Assembly (NCBI GenBank): GCA_040217575.1
Contig: JAVJPW010000008.1
Location: forward strand, 145,475-209,474
DNA: 64,000 bases
Source of the DNA: Pacificispira sp040217575
Lineage (GTDB): Bacteria > Pseudomonadota > Alphaproteobacteria > UBA8366 > Aestuariispiraceae
Reading direction: 5' to 3'
The notes below the pieces were generated by a model. The model had not been told where the DNA came from. It made no database searches and was given only the letters and a program-made list of their open reading frames with translations. How positions within the stretch are numbered: position 1 is the stretch's first letter; every line of letters begins with the position of its first letter. Position numbers and translations under genes: made by a program. This document shows, piece after piece, positions 8,790 to 18,128 of the stretch.

Positions 8790-9134
8790 CTATGGGTCCT
8801 CTTCGGCGGACGAAGCATCCGCAGCAAGAGCCAGGCGCGCCGCTGACAAATAGGCTTCGACCTCTCCCTTTTTCCCTTGGTCGGCGACTTGTTCCTTCTC
8901 CAGGGCGGTTTCCGCCAGCTTGATAATCTGTTCGATATGGGCGAGCGCCGCCTTCGCGCCGGTGTGAGTTGCAACAAAACTCTTCGGGTCGTCGGATTGC
9001 CCGGTTAGCGCAATACGTTGATAGGCGGCAATTGCCGCATCCAGCATTTCCGGCAGCCGCCTGATGAGTTCCTTGCGCAGTTGCTGTGCCTGCGTCCGGC
9101 GACGTGCCGGGCCAGATTTCGGTCTTGGTGCCAT
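8790..9134 (-). CDS. Candidate phage terminase small subunit
   Basis: A 114-residue helical protein with a basic N-terminus (APRPKSGPARRRTQAQQLRKELIRR) and a predicted helical body. Size, basic DNA-binding-like start and position just upstream of terL support the role of small terminase. No sequence motif proves it. The AGGA before the ATG fits this start. It begins the unit downstream of the terminator at 9174-9200. Confidence 0.6.
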   Translation of the reverse strand: MAPRPKSGPARRRTQAQQLRKELIRRLPEMLDAAIAAYQRIALTGQSDDPKSFVATHTGAKAALAHIEQIIKLAETALEKEQVADQGKKGEVEAYLSAARLALAADASSAEEDP

Positions 9135-9173
9135 GTGGTTGTCTGTCCTGTTTTCGGCCTGCGCGGCGGCAGG

Positions 9174-9200
9174 AAAAACCCCGCCGGCAGGCCGGCGGGG
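9174..9200 (-). terminator. Intrinsic terminator, minus strand
   Basis: The perfect 9-bp stem CCCCGCCGG/CCGGCGGGG (9179-9187 with 9192-9200) with loop CAGG is followed on the minus strand by a five-T run (9174-9178). It ends transcription after the tail-fibre gene and before the terminase genes. The 175 bases between it and the tail-fibre stop hold nothing recognisable. Confidence 0.85.
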
Positions 9201-9375
9201 TCAGAAGAACGATGTTAGGTTGGGGAGGCCGGGGCTAAAACAAGCGCTGCTCCCAATCCGGCCAATGTCCGTCGTATTCAGGGCCGTTTCGACAACTACC
9301 CCGAATATGTTTGGGTGTTTTCACGCAGGCCGCCGAATATCCGTGTACGGAATTGCAATTTCCCTGCCCTGCCGG

Positions 9376-11850
9376 TTACAGCGACAAGGGCTGGTCGGCT
9401 TGAAGCGCCCATCGATGCAAACGAACTTCCTTTTCATTGGTGACCTCAAGTTTCACGACGCAATCTGTGCCCGTCCCCATGCTCTCAATATTGGCCGAAC
9501 CGGAATAGATACATCGCGGGGAACCGGAAAATGAAGCCGGCGTCAGGGTCACCGCCGTCCAGGTCGCACCGCCATCACGGCTTACCGAAGCGGAAAAGTC
9601 GGTATTTTCTTCCGCGTCACCGACCTTCTCAAGGTCAATGATTGCACGAAGCTCGGTCGGGTCGGCGGATGCGGTGACGGGATTGCTGACTAGGGTCATA
9701 TCCAATCCGATGGCGTGATCCTGCTCTATCCAGAAGCACCAGTCCGAACCGGGGTCGTTTGTTCCGGCCGTACGCATTGCGCCATCCGGATATCCGCCGG
9801 CATCATCATACTTGACCCGGAACGTCGTTTCCGGATCAGCCACCAACCAGTATTTCGTCGCAGGCGTCGGCGTGAACGGAATGTCAAAGGTGAAAAGACA
9901 GGTGGCGGCCGCACTGTTCATGTCTCTGCTGATGTCTACCGTACAGGCCGCGAGGGCCCCCGCGGCAATGTCCGGTGCATCACCATTGTCGCCGAAGATG
10001 GCGAAGACGACTTCATTTGATGTTCCGAGCCCGGTCCCGTCGTAAAGTGCAAGCCCGCCGCCGATAATTCTGTTTCCGGTAGACACTTCGAAGGATTGTG
10101 CATAGTCACCCGCCGAGGAAGAACCGACAATCTGTGTGTAATGACCGGATGTCCAATCTTCGTTGAAAAAGACGTCCCCGCTCGTGACAGGAAACACACC
10201 GCATTTGACCGAGGACAGATACACATACGATCCGCCGGCCCCACTCTCCGCGCTGATCCCAATTCGCGTTTCACCGTCGCTGCCAGTCGAATCGGTCTCG
10301 TAATCCTGTTCGGACTGATCGACGATCTTTTCACCATCGAGCCAGACCTTGATGTCAGAAATGCAATTGCTGCTGTCCAATCGCTGCCAGATGGTCAGGA
10401 CATACCAGACATCGTCAACAAAGGTCCCGGCATCACTCAGGAAATGGTATGTGTTTACGCCCCCTCCACGGTTCTTGACCAGGCGTCCGTTGCCGTCGAT
10501 CGACAGCAAGGACCGCCGCCCCGAATCGTGTGTCGTGTATATCTGCAATGCCGGATAGACTGCGGTGCCACCATCGGCAAACGCTCCCAGCGCCGCAATG
10601 TCGGAGAACCGTAATTCCATCGAGACCAAACTCTCCGAGCCCCAATGGCCTATATCCTTGTAGATATGAGCATAGCTGTTGGCTTGCGGGCTGGTGGAAA
10701 CCAGGGAAATGCACGATTTCCCACCAACAGATCCTGCGGAGGCATCAACGTCACCGGTGTTGTTTTCGCTGATAGTCCAGCCATTGAGAGCCCCGCTACC
10801 GTCGAATGCCGTATCGTCCACCCCGGCGTCACACGCAACAATCGCGGCGCTTCTGTTGGTGATATAGCCCGGAATAGACTTATGGGTGACGTTGGACGAG
10901 TTAGCGTTGTCCAATCCGGTTGTGTCGGAAAAGACATCGAGATACGTATTAATCAAAGCTTTCGGCCCAAGCCCGTCGATGCGTGCCAATTCCCATGCCG
11001 TTACAAGGGCAAGGTCAGCGGTATTGGCCAGCGCGGTCACATTTGTACTGATCGTGTCCAGCAGATTTCCGTCCGCATCCGGATCCCGGCCATTTATGGT
11101 CTCCACATTCGTAATTGACTGGGCTCCCATGTCGAGCGGCCCGGTCATTGAGGCCGATCCGTCCCGGGCGAGATATATATCGGCCGTCGCAATCGCCTCC
11201 GTCCATCCAGACCCGGTATAGGCCATCAGGCTTTCAAGGCCTGTGTCGAAATAGAAGTCCCCCGCCTGTAACGGTGAACCGTCAATCCGGGTGATGGGTT
11301 GGTTCTCCAAATTACCGGTTCCCAGATAGATCAGTGCGAAACTGGATATGTTGCCGCTGATCTTTGCGTTCACCGTTTCCGGTCTCCCGTCCAGGTCAAA
11401 ACTCAGCAACATGCCGGCGCGATCTTTGACAGTCGGCAAGACCAGTTCAATATCCGTGTCGTATGGCTGGCGATGTATTGAATCGCCGACCAACGCCTCT
11501 GTTTGCTGCAACAGCAACGCCGTCCGATCCAGTTCATCGTTCAGGACCGCAGCCCGAAGGTCCGCTCCCGGCGTGAAATCTGTGGTACGCTGAAAGGGCA
11601 TATCGCGCCACATCGTCACACGGGCGCCATCAGCGGGTATGACGGACAGTTGAACAGATCCTCCGGTAGGTTCTCCTACACCGGAAACGGTGTAGTCGGT
11701 GCTGTCCAAAACTGTAGCATTCACGGCAACCTTGAGGTCACTCGCAGCAAGAACCGGAAAGTCGAAATCAAATGTATCTGTGGCGTTCTCACCCGCGCCT
11801 TGCAGAACCTGAACGCGCGGGCGGATGTCATTGATCAGAATGTCGGGCAT
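9376..11850 (-). CDS. Phage tail fibre protein with T7-type N-terminal domain
   Basis: An 824-residue protein. The first about 130 residues (FDFDFPVLAASDLKVAV, VTMWRDMPFQRTTDF, LNDELDRTALLLQQTEALV) match the N-terminal attachment domain of T7-like tail fibres. SASMTGPLDMGAQSITNV resembles tail-fibre shaft repeats. Later parts contain a beta-rich segment resembling a laminin-G/concanavalin-type lectin fold (KDIGHWGSESLVSMELRF and NCISDIKVWLDGEKIV), probably for receptor binding. The ATG at 11850 is preceded by GGAG at good spacing, and a TTG 12 bases upstream is less likely. Confidence 0.8.
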   Translation of the reverse strand: MPDILINDIRPRVQVLQGAGENATDTFDFDFPVLAASDLKVAVNATVLDSTDYTVSGVGEPTGGSVQLSVIPADGARVTMWRDMPFQRTTDFTPGADLRAAVLNDELDRTALLLQQTEALVGDSIHRQPYDTDIELVLPTVKDRAGMLLSFDLDGRPETVNAKISGNISSFALIYLGTGNLENQPITRIDGSPLQAGDFYFDTGLESLMAYTGSGWTEAIATADIYLARDGSASMTGPLDMGAQSITNVETINGRDPDADGNLLDTISTNVTALANTADLALVTAWELARIDGLGPKALINTYLDVFSDTTGLDNANSSNVTHKSIPGYITNRSAAIVACDAGVDDTAFDGSGALNGWTISENNTGDVDASAGSVGGKSCISLVSTSPQANSYAHIYKDIGHWGSESLVSMELRFSDIAALGAFADGGTAVYPALQIYTTHDSGRRSLLSIDGNGRLVKNRGGGVNTYHFLSDAGTFVDDVWYVLTIWQRLDSSNCISDIKVWLDGEKIVDQSEQDYETDSTGSDGETRIGISAESGAGGSYVYLSSVKCGVFPVTSGDVFFNEDWTSGHYTQIVGSSSAGDYAQSFEVSTGNRIIGGGLALYDGTGLGTSNEVVFAIFGDNGDAPDIAAGALAACTVDISRDMNSAAATCLFTFDIPFTPTPATKYWLVADPETTFRVKYDDAGGYPDGAMRTAGTNDPGSDWCFWIEQDHAIGLDMTLVSNPVTASADPTELRAIIDLEKVGDAEENTDFSASVSRDGGATWTAVTLTPASFSGSPRCIYSGSANIESMGTGTDCVVKLEVTNEKEVRLHRWALQADQPLSL

Positions 11851-11899
11851 GGCTAACTCCAAAGACGGATTGTTATGGTTTCAGGGTTCTTGGGCGTCG

Positions 11900-12328
11900 T
11901 CAGGGACCCGGCTCTTCTTGCGGTTCGGACTCTTCGATCACAGACCCAAGCGTGACCAGCGACTGTCCGATTTCCAGGATTGAGCCGAATGGATCGTCAT
12001 CCGAAAGCAAACTTCCGGCCTGTGGCGATGCGTTGAACAAGGAACGGCCTTCGGCCAGTTGTTCGTCGAACTTCTTGTTGAGCCCCCGAAGAACAGCGGC
12101 ACCGGAACCATCCCCAACCCCGGCCCCCGAGGCACCGAGCCGCGCCCGTGCAGACGCTTCCGCCGAACGCCGTTCGCGCTCCAGTCTGCGTTCCTCGATC
12201 TGTTGCCGCAAAGTAGCGTGGCGCTGCTGCTGGGCGGCGTGGGCTGCCTGTTTCCTTCGCTGGCGGTTAGATTGCTGTATGCCGTGAAGTGTCGAAGCGA
12301 CCGCCATGATCGCCTGTATCTCTGCCAT
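11900..12328 (-). CDS. Phage internal (core-like) protein, small
   Basis: A 142-residue protein with an alanine-rich N-terminal helix and a very charged Arg/Gln helix (QRRKQAAHAAQQQRHATLRQQIEERRLERERR in pieces), then a Gly/Ser-rich linker. This composition and its place directly after the nozzle gene resemble the small internal virion protein of podoviruses. The ATG at 12328 has GGAG 8 bases upstream and is preferred to a GTG at 12355 that overlaps the preceding gene. Confidence 0.5.
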   Translation of the reverse strand: MAEIQAIMAVASTLHGIQQSNRQRRKQAAHAAQQQRHATLRQQIEERRLERERRSAEASARARLGASGAGVGDGSGAAVLRGLNKKFDEQLAEGRSLFNASPQAGSLLSDDDPFGSILEIGQSLVTLGSVIEESEPQEEPGP

Positions 12329-12351
12329 CGTGATTCTCCATTGCGTGTCAT

Positions 12352-14262
12352 TCACCCGTTGACTGAAATTTCTGCCAGAACCGACAGGATGGTTGAGGAA
12401 AGCGGGTCATGCTGTTCAATCCGCCAAAGCGGTTTTGGGTCCCCACGCGTCCATCCAAGAGCCCGAACCGTCTTGTCGCCCGTAATCGGCGTAATTGGAG
12501 AATCCAGCGCTTCCGGACCAAGAGTCTTGAAAGGCAGTGGCCGGAGCCCCTGACCAACGTCGACGCGCAGGGCCTGTGTTTGGAAAAGGCGAAATGTTGC
12601 TTTCACAAGGCGAACTGCAGCACCCTGGGCAACACCGCCACCTGGGATATGAAAGACAGGTAGAGGTTCTACGACATGTGTGAACCGAAGACCTGCCTGC
12701 AGGTTTGTCGCAGGCTGCGAAAGTATGATTTTTCCCGCGATTACTTCCACCGGGTCACGGACAACACCATCCGCGACAATATCGACGGTACGCCCGTCCA
12801 AATGACCGAAACCATTCCACTCGTTCTTCGGCAACTCTTCGAATCCGACGCTTGCCGTTATGCCCGCGTCGGTCTGCACATCCGAATCCAGTTTTTCAAT
12901 TCGGAAAGACGCGTCGCGCTCTACCAGGCAATAGATTTCCTCACCCACCGCCGCCACCGACCGGACAGCGCCATCCGTTTCGAAAAGCGTCCAGGCATTG
13001 ACGCTTTCGCGCCGGAAGACGGTAACCGACGCCATCGTTCCGTCCGAATTGACGACATAAAGAATTCGATCCGTCTTGTGAAAATCCTGATCAACCGGCG
13101 ATCGCAACATATCTTCTGAAAGCACGGCAAGGTCGGTCGACTGGTACGCCTGTTCCACATCTGCAAAAAGAAACTCCCGCAGTTCCGAACCGCTGCGGGA
13201 AACGAAAAGCGTTGCGCCATCCACGTCGTTGGGGGGAATGGTCCGATCCACCGGAGAACCAATTCGGGTTTGGCGATTCAACTGAATGTTTGACGGTGTA
13301 AGCGGATCGCCGGAGACCATCCATTCCGCGCCAGATGTAAAAACCTGCAAATGACGCCCCGAAAAGACAGCGCGTACAGCGTTGACCTGATCGGACAGGA
13401 TCGCGAACTCGATGGCTTCGTCGTCTTCCGCATCACCTAGGTCGAAATTGAAAAGATCCGCGGACCTGGACAGCCACAAACGGTTGGTGAGATCCCGGCT
13501 TCCGCCAATCACGAGCCTGTCCTGATGAAATGTGCATGAGACGGGGTAACCACGCACCGGCGAAAAAGAGGCTTCCTCCCAGTCCTTCTCTGCGCCGGTA
13601 GCGGCCAGTGTTTCCAACACGTCAGCGGAAGCATTCCTTGCGTCGGCGACAGCAGTGATTTCAATTTCCCGGTCGGCAATGCGAAAGCGAACACCAACAT
13701 GGCCCTGGACGAAAACGTCCCCCGAAGCCGTCACCGAAATTGAGCCGCTTGTCCCGCTGGGCGTCAGCGTCAAATCGTCCGACGCAAACTTAAAATGCGG
13801 CTGGTTGATCCGACCGGAATTTTCGTGGAACACCCAATCCGCCAGAGTCCAGACACTGGCGCTCGAACGCGTAAGCCGCTTGGGCGGAACGTCTGGATGA
13901 ACCAGAAGAAGCGTGTCCGCGCTTTGCGTCCAATTGACCTGTCTTAGTTGTACCTCCGTCCAGGGCGCATCGATCGTCACAACCTCGGAATCGTCGGCAT
14001 AAACGGCGATTTTCAAATTGCTGAGCACCAGCAGATAGACCTGTTCCGTGTTGAACTCGAAGGCGATCAGCCGTCCGCCGCCCAACGCATTCGCAATATG
14101 CCGCAAACCAGCCCGACGCCGAATTCCGCCGGTCGGAATGACGCGCACATTCCGCAGTTTCGCCGCTCCGTTTTCATAGGCGCTCAGATCACCGCGCCCG
14201 ATCAGTTCGGGCGACAATTCCCCTGCCGTGAAATTTGTCTTTATCGTCTTGACCCGAGCCAT
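12352..14262 (-). CDS. Phage tail tubular protein B / nozzle-like protein
   Basis: A 636-residue beta-rich protein starting MARVKTIKTNFTAGELSPEL, the characteristic opening of podoviral nozzle or stabilisation proteins (T7 gp12-like). Typical internal segments are LRNVRVIPTGGIRRRAGL and SCTFHQDRLVIGGS. Its start overlaps the stop of tubular protein A (TGATG), as in many podovirus operons. It would form the distal tail tube. Confidence 0.75.
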   Translation of the reverse strand: MARVKTIKTNFTAGELSPELIGRGDLSAYENGAAKLRNVRVIPTGGIRRRAGLRHIANALGGGRLIAFEFNTEQVYLLVLSNLKIAVYADDSEVVTIDAPWTEVQLRQVNWTQSADTLLLVHPDVPPKRLTRSSASVWTLADWVFHENSGRINQPHFKFASDDLTLTPSGTSGSISVTASGDVFVQGHVGVRFRIADREIEITAVADARNASADVLETLAATGAEKDWEEASFSPVRGYPVSCTFHQDRLVIGGSRDLTNRLWLSRSADLFNFDLGDAEDDEAIEFAILSDQVNAVRAVFSGRHLQVFTSGAEWMVSGDPLTPSNIQLNRQTRIGSPVDRTIPPNDVDGATLFVSRSGSELREFLFADVEQAYQSTDLAVLSEDMLRSPVDQDFHKTDRILYVVNSDGTMASVTVFRRESVNAWTLFETDGAVRSVAAVGEEIYCLVERDASFRIEKLDSDVQTDAGITASVGFEELPKNEWNGFGHLDGRTVDIVADGVVRDPVEVIAGKIILSQPATNLQAGLRFTHVVEPLPVFHIPGGGVAQGAAVRLVKATFRLFQTQALRVDVGQGLRPLPFKTLGPEALDSPITPITGDKTVRALGWTRGDPKPLWRIEQHDPLSSTILSVLAEISVNG

Positions 14263-14831
14263 CAGCCCCTTACTCCCACAAGAGTGTAATCATCGAAGCG
14301 CGGCGGCATGTCTTGCTGGGCATCAATCAGGCGAGCCTGCCGGAACTGGTTTTCGGCCAGTTTGTGAAGAACCTCCGATCGTGAGACGCTTTCCGTAATA
14401 GGAAGACAGAATTCGGCTGCCAGCCGGCCGATCAAAGCCTGGTCGAAGAATGGGGGAAACGACGATTCATTGGGGCGAAAAATATAAGTCAGGGTGACAG
14501 CGCCCGCATTCGTATGAAGACGACGTTCGACCAGGCGGTAATCCAGCCCGCGGCCGTACCCGGCCTCACCGGCGGAGAGGGCGCGAAGAAAGTCTGACGG
14601 CAACTGATAAGCGTAATCATAGTCGGCGACTGGCACCCCGACCAAACGCGACAAGTCACGCTGGGCGGTCGCAAAACTCCAGGGGTGGGCCGACAGAAGC
14701 GCATCGCGCGTCGATGGATAAAGTGTCGCCGCAACAACACTTTCCGCCGTCCCCTCATCGAACCCGGCAATGGGTGACGCGCCGATCTTGATCAATGCAC
14801 GGCTGGCAAGCTGAATGCTGTTCAGGGCCAT
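14262..14831 (-). CDS. Phage tail tubular protein A / adaptor-like protein
   Basis: A 189-residue protein resembling T7 gp11-type adaptors. It has an N-terminal helical pair (LASRALIKIGASPIAGFDEGT), the conserved HPWSFATAQRDLSRL, and YQLPSDFLRAL followed by beta strands (YRLVERRLHTNAGAVTLTYIF). It normally binds beneath the portal ring and carries the nozzle. Its partner, the portal, is not found in the window. It heads the second transcription unit, after the terminator at 14843-14880. Confidence 0.75.
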   Translation of the reverse strand: MALNSIQLASRALIKIGASPIAGFDEGTAESVVAATLYPSTRDALLSAHPWSFATAQRDLSRLVGVPVADYDYAYQLPSDFLRALSAGEAGYGRGLDYRLVERRLHTNAGAVTLTYIFRPNESSFPPFFDQALIGRLAAEFCLPITESVSRSEVLHKLAENQFRQARLIDAQQDMPPRFDDYTLVGVRG

Positions 14832-14842
14832 GAAACATCTCC

Positions 14843-14880
14843 GGAAAAAAGAAGACCGCCCGGTCGACGCCCGGGCGGTC
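14843..14880 (-). terminator. Intrinsic terminator, minus strand
   Basis: GACCGCCCGG (14854-14863) pairs perfectly with CCGGGCGGTC (14871-14880) around a 7-base loop. On the minus strand it is followed by TTCTTTTTT. It lies between the capsid/decoration pair and the tail genes, and it would insulate high capsid expression from tail expression. Confidence 0.85.
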
Positions 14881-14915
14881 CAGTTGGGACAATGATGAAA
14901 TCTGACGTTCCCGGG

Positions 14916-15185
14916 TCAGTCCGTATCGCTGGACCCCACATCCGTCAGGTCGTCCACATCGACGGACGACCCATCATTGGCGGAAACATGCAAAATCCCG
15001 GATGTGAGCGTTCCGTCCGTATCCGTGTTGGCCAGGATCATGTCGCCGACGCGCAGCATATCCGCCGCGTCATTGAAATATCCTGCCGTATCGACATCGG
15101 TCGCGGCATCCTGTGTCGTGTAGTGCCACAAGGTGAAACCGTTCGCATAGGCGATGACGCTCAGGTCGCGTGAAGCATAGGCCAT
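14916..15185 (-). CDS. Small phage structural protein (head decoration candidate)
   Basis: An 89-residue acidic, beta-rich protein (MAYASRDLSVIAYANGFTLW, then an Asp/Thr-rich body and a very acidic C-terminus). It follows the capsid gene by 20 bases and precedes the terminator, so it is expressed with the capsid. Position and composition suggest a head decoration or head-fibre protein. No defined family was recognised. Confidence 0.6.
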   Translation of the reverse strand: MAYASRDLSVIAYANGFTLWHYTTQDAATDVDTAGYFNDAADMLRVGDMILANTDTDGTLTSGILHVSANDGSSVDVDDLTDVGSSDTD

Positions 15186-15205
15186 TGGTTAACCCTCCTC
15201 TTCGG

Positions 15206-16030
15206 TTAGGATTCGAGGCAGGGAAGGCGCACGATGCCGGTCGCATCGATGACGCCGGCACCCTGGCTCATCATGTGATTGACGAAGTGGGCGGCCCGGT
15301 CGCCGTGCCACGAGATATCGGATGTGACATCTTTGCCGATGGCATGACCGACGGCCGTCTTGTGGTACCAGTACCCGTTCCGCACACCGCCAGACAGAAC
15401 AAGCCCGGAATGCGGCATCCAAAGCGTACCAAGCCAGTTCTTCGCCTGGGTCCCCTTCCAAGGCAGGTCATCGTTGCCGACGTAGTCCGCGTTCGCGAAT
15501 TCCTCGATGTCCAGCAGGTCGCTCCACTGCTTCCAGCCGATGATCGCAAACCGCTGACCGTCGTCCGGAACGTCGGCGGCGCCTAGCATCTCAAAGGCCT
15601 CCAGGACCTTTGCCTTGGTCAGGCCGTCGGACCCATCCTGGGCATTCTGGCCGGACGCCACACCTTCCATTGATTCGATGATCAGATCATCGGTCTTCCG
15701 GCCGAGTGCATAAGCGCCGGCATTGGCAACGACCGATCGTTCGTCATGCCGGATTTTCATTTCGTCCAAGGCATCAACCCAGTCGCCGGCATAGTAATCC
15801 TGCAACGAGACTTCGACCGGCGTATGGTCGACATTCATGACCGGGACTTTGCCGTGGCGGGCCTTGGTCGATGCGGTGCCCTTTCCGACTTTCTGGAAGG
15901 TCGTGGAAGAGCCTTTGATATTGTCCTTCGTCCGCACGGTATTGCGAAGCTTGGATCCCATCCGCTGATAGGCGTTATGGACCTCGTTCTCAAACTGGCG
16001 GCTGAAGGATTGATCCACCGTTGTGGACAT
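15206..16030 (-). CDS. Phage major capsid protein
   Basis: A 274-residue protein with the podoviral capsid pattern. SRQFENEVHNAYQRMGSKLRNTVRTK starts it, then TFQKVGKGTAS, LQDYYAGDWVDALDEMKIRHDER (spine-helix region), IIGWKQWSDLLDIEEFANADYVG and a C-terminal DISWHGDRAAHFVNHMMSQGAGV. It is complete, with AAGGA before the ATG. It is the first gene of the island. A portal and scaffold would be expected upstream, but only non-coding sequence and cellular genes are there. Confidence 0.8.
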   Translation of the reverse strand: MSTTVDQSFSRQFENEVHNAYQRMGSKLRNTVRTKDNIKGSSTTFQKVGKGTASTKARHGKVPVMNVDHTPVEVSLQDYYAGDWVDALDEMKIRHDERSVVANAGAYALGRKTDDLIIESMEGVASGQNAQDGSDGLTKAKVLEAFEMLGAADVPDDGQRFAIIGWKQWSDLLDIEEFANADYVGNDDLPWKGTQAKNWLGTLWMPHSGLVLSGGVRNGYWYHKTAVGHAIGKDVTSDISWHGDRAAHFVNHMMSQGAGVIDATGIVRLPCLES

Positions 16031-16514
16031 GGGGTCATCCTTTCATAGATGCGGGCAGAAGCACCGGCGATCTCTCACCACCGGCACCACCGCCCATGTT
16101 TCATTTTCCATTGGATTTTGCCGCGGTTCTCGCGCCTGAAACGACGCGGCCGCGAAGGGCGGGACGACCGTTCCGGACAAGTCCGGCAATCGGGGCCCCA
16201 TATGTCAGAAGGGAGTATACGGATTGTCGCACCGAAAGCGCTGGCGCGGTCCGACCGACAAACATGTTTTCCTGATCAATCCGGAATGCCCCTAATCCGT
16301 TGAGAGGGGTGGTTCATCCGGGACTGTTCAGGCACATTTGTGGCCCGTTCCTGAAAAGGAACATACATATGTTTCTTTTAATGTCAATATATTTTGTGAT
16401 TTTGTCGTATTTAAATAGAACAAATACGATATATAAAAAGTTCTGATGCTGATACCGCCGCTGTAGGAAGCGGTCTTGCCGTAAAAACCGGTGCTGCGTA
16501 CTGTTGCCGCCGAC
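16031..16514. other. Intergenic region at the upstream end of the phage island
   Basis: About 480 bases with no supported gene. The part from about 16360 to 16445 is AT-rich and contains GTTCCT-GAAA-AGGAAC (16347-16362), a 6-bp hairpin with a GNRA loop followed by T-rich sequence. The capsid promoter and any attachment-site remnant would lie here. No direct repeat shared with the other end of the island was seen by eye. Confidence 0.45.
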
Positions 16515-16880
16515 ATGATCTACCATCTTGCAAAAAAGTCGGCCTGGAACGAGGCGCAGGAGACCGGCGTCTATCGCGGGGCCGAGGCCGACCGCGCCGA
16601 CGGATTTCTTCATCTTTCCACTGACAAGCAAATCAGGGAAAGCGCCAGGAAACACCGTACCGGCGAATCCGATCTGGTTCTTCTTTTTGTTGACGAGACA
16701 CAATTGCCGGAAACTCTTGTCTGGGAAGCGTCGCGCGGCGGGCAATTGTTTCCCCATCTATATGAGTCGCTTCCGATTGCCGCCGTGACAGGAACGGCCG
16801 ACCTGCCTTTGGACCGGTCAGGGGACCACGTGTTCCCGGAAAACCTTCCGGCATCCTTCCCCCCGAGTACAGACGGATGA
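16515..16880 (+). CDS. DUF952 family protein
   Basis: A 121-residue protein starting MIYHLAKKSAWNEAQETGVYRG, followed by DGFLHLST and LPETLVWEASRGGQLFPHLY. This is the diagnostic pattern of DUF952, a fold related to ADP-ribosyltransferase-like glutathione S-transferase-associated proteins whose function is not settled. The ATG at 16515 matches the family N-terminus, and an upstream GTG adds unrelated residues. Its stop overlaps the pyrD start by 4 bases (ATGA), a pairing often seen in alphaproteobacteria. Confidence 0.85.
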   Translation: MIYHLAKKSAWNEAQETGVYRGAEADRADGFLHLSTDKQIRESARKHRTGESDLVLLFVDETQLPETLVWEASRGGQLFPHLYESLPIAAVTGTADLPLDRSGDHVFPENLPASFPPSTDG

Positions 16881-17941
16881 GCTGGGCGCGACTGGCCTTG
16901 CCGGCGATCCGTCTGATAGACCCGGAACGCGCACACCGGGCGACGATTCGCGCGCTTGCATGGGGGATCGGGCCCAGAAACACGACCGCGCCCGACCCGC
17001 GATTGGGGTGCGAGGTCTTCGGGCTTCGGTTTCCGACACCCATCGGTCTGGCCGCGGGATTCGATAAGGACGCCGAAGCCGTCCGCGCCTGCCGAAACCT
17101 GGGTTTCGGTTTCGTGGAAATCGGTACCGTCACGCCCCGCCCTCAGCCGGGAAACCCGAAGCCCAGATTATTCCGGTTGTCGCAAGACCGTGCCGTCATC
17201 AACCGCATGGGGTTCAACAATGGGGGTGCCGCCCGCGCCGCCCAACGTCTTAGTGGATTGGACCGGTCCCGCCTACTGCCCCCGATCGGGGTCAATATCG
17301 GCAAGAACAAGGACAGCGACGACGCTGTCGCGGATTATCGGACATGTGCTGAAACGCTGGCCCCCTATGCCGACTATCTGACCGTCAATGTTTCTTCCCC
17401 CAACACACCGGGGTTGCGGGACCTGCAGACAGCGGACTGGCTTGCCAGAATTGTCGAAGCGGTGGACGACGCCACCCGGTCGGTTACCACACCCAAACCG
17501 ATCCTGGTGAAGGTCGCTCCCGATCTGGACACCCGGGGCGAGGAAGAAGTGTCATCCATCGCGCAGCACCCGGCGGTCAGCGGGATAATCATATCGAACA
17601 CCACGGTCGCGCGACCGGATACCCTGGTCAGCAGACACCGGGGCGAAGCGGGCGGCCTGAGCGGTGCGCCCCTGTTCCGGCCGTCGACCGACCTTCTGGC
17701 GCGGATATACCGGCGAACGGAAGGCAAAATCCCCCTGATCGGTGTGGGCGGGGTTGCGTCCGCCCGGGACGCCTATGAGAAAATCCGCGCCGGCGCCAGC
17801 CTGGTACAACTCTATTCCGCGATGGTCTATCATGGTCCCGACCTGATCCCCACCATCACAGCCGGTCTGTCGGACCTGCTTGATCGCGACGGCTATGGGT
17901 CGATTGCTGAGGCAGTCGGCTCTGGAGCCGGAAACGGATAG
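16877..17941 (+). CDS. pyrD: Dihydroorotate dehydrogenase (quinone), class 2
   Basis: Oxidises dihydroorotate to orotate in pyrimidine synthesis, passing electrons to quinone at the membrane. The 354-residue length and the N-terminal helical extension (residues 1-45, with RLALPAIRLIDPERAHRATI) are class 2 features. The catalytic serine is in NVSSPNTPGLR (171-181). FDKDAEA, INRMGFNNGG and IGVGGVASARDAYEKIRAGASLVQLY (FMN phosphate site) are intact. It is translationally coupled to DUF952. Confidence 0.95.
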   Translation: MSWARLALPAIRLIDPERAHRATIRALAWGIGPRNTTAPDPRLGCEVFGLRFPTPIGLAAGFDKDAEAVRACRNLGFGFVEIGTVTPRPQPGNPKPRLFRLSQDRAVINRMGFNNGGAARAAQRLSGLDRSRLLPPIGVNIGKNKDSDDAVADYRTCAETLAPYADYLTVNVSSPNTPGLRDLQTADWLARIVEAVDDATRSVTTPKPILVKVAPDLDTRGEEEVSSIAQHPAVSGIIISNTTVARPDTLVSRHRGEAGGLSGAPLFRPSTDLLARIYRRTEGKIPLIGVGGVASARDAYEKIRAGASLVQLYSAMVYHGPDLIPTITAGLSDLLDRDGYGSIAEAVGSGAGNG

Positions 17942-18128
17942 CCATCCCCTTAAAACATGCGGCAGGTTTCAATCGAATCCCCTAGAATCGGTGTTAATCG
18001 CGTGTGATTTGTGACAGATTTTGGTATCGTCGCAGGCATTGGAATAATCTTTCGCGTCCCGGACATTCTCCGGGATTTCATGCAGCCCTTTCTTACCCTG
18101 GTTTGCATGTCCACCGACGGGAGCCCGC

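Noticed and set aside
6240..16500. Attachment-site direct repeats flanking the phage island
   Set aside because: No convincing direct repeat or tRNA gene was seen at either end, so no att site is claimed.
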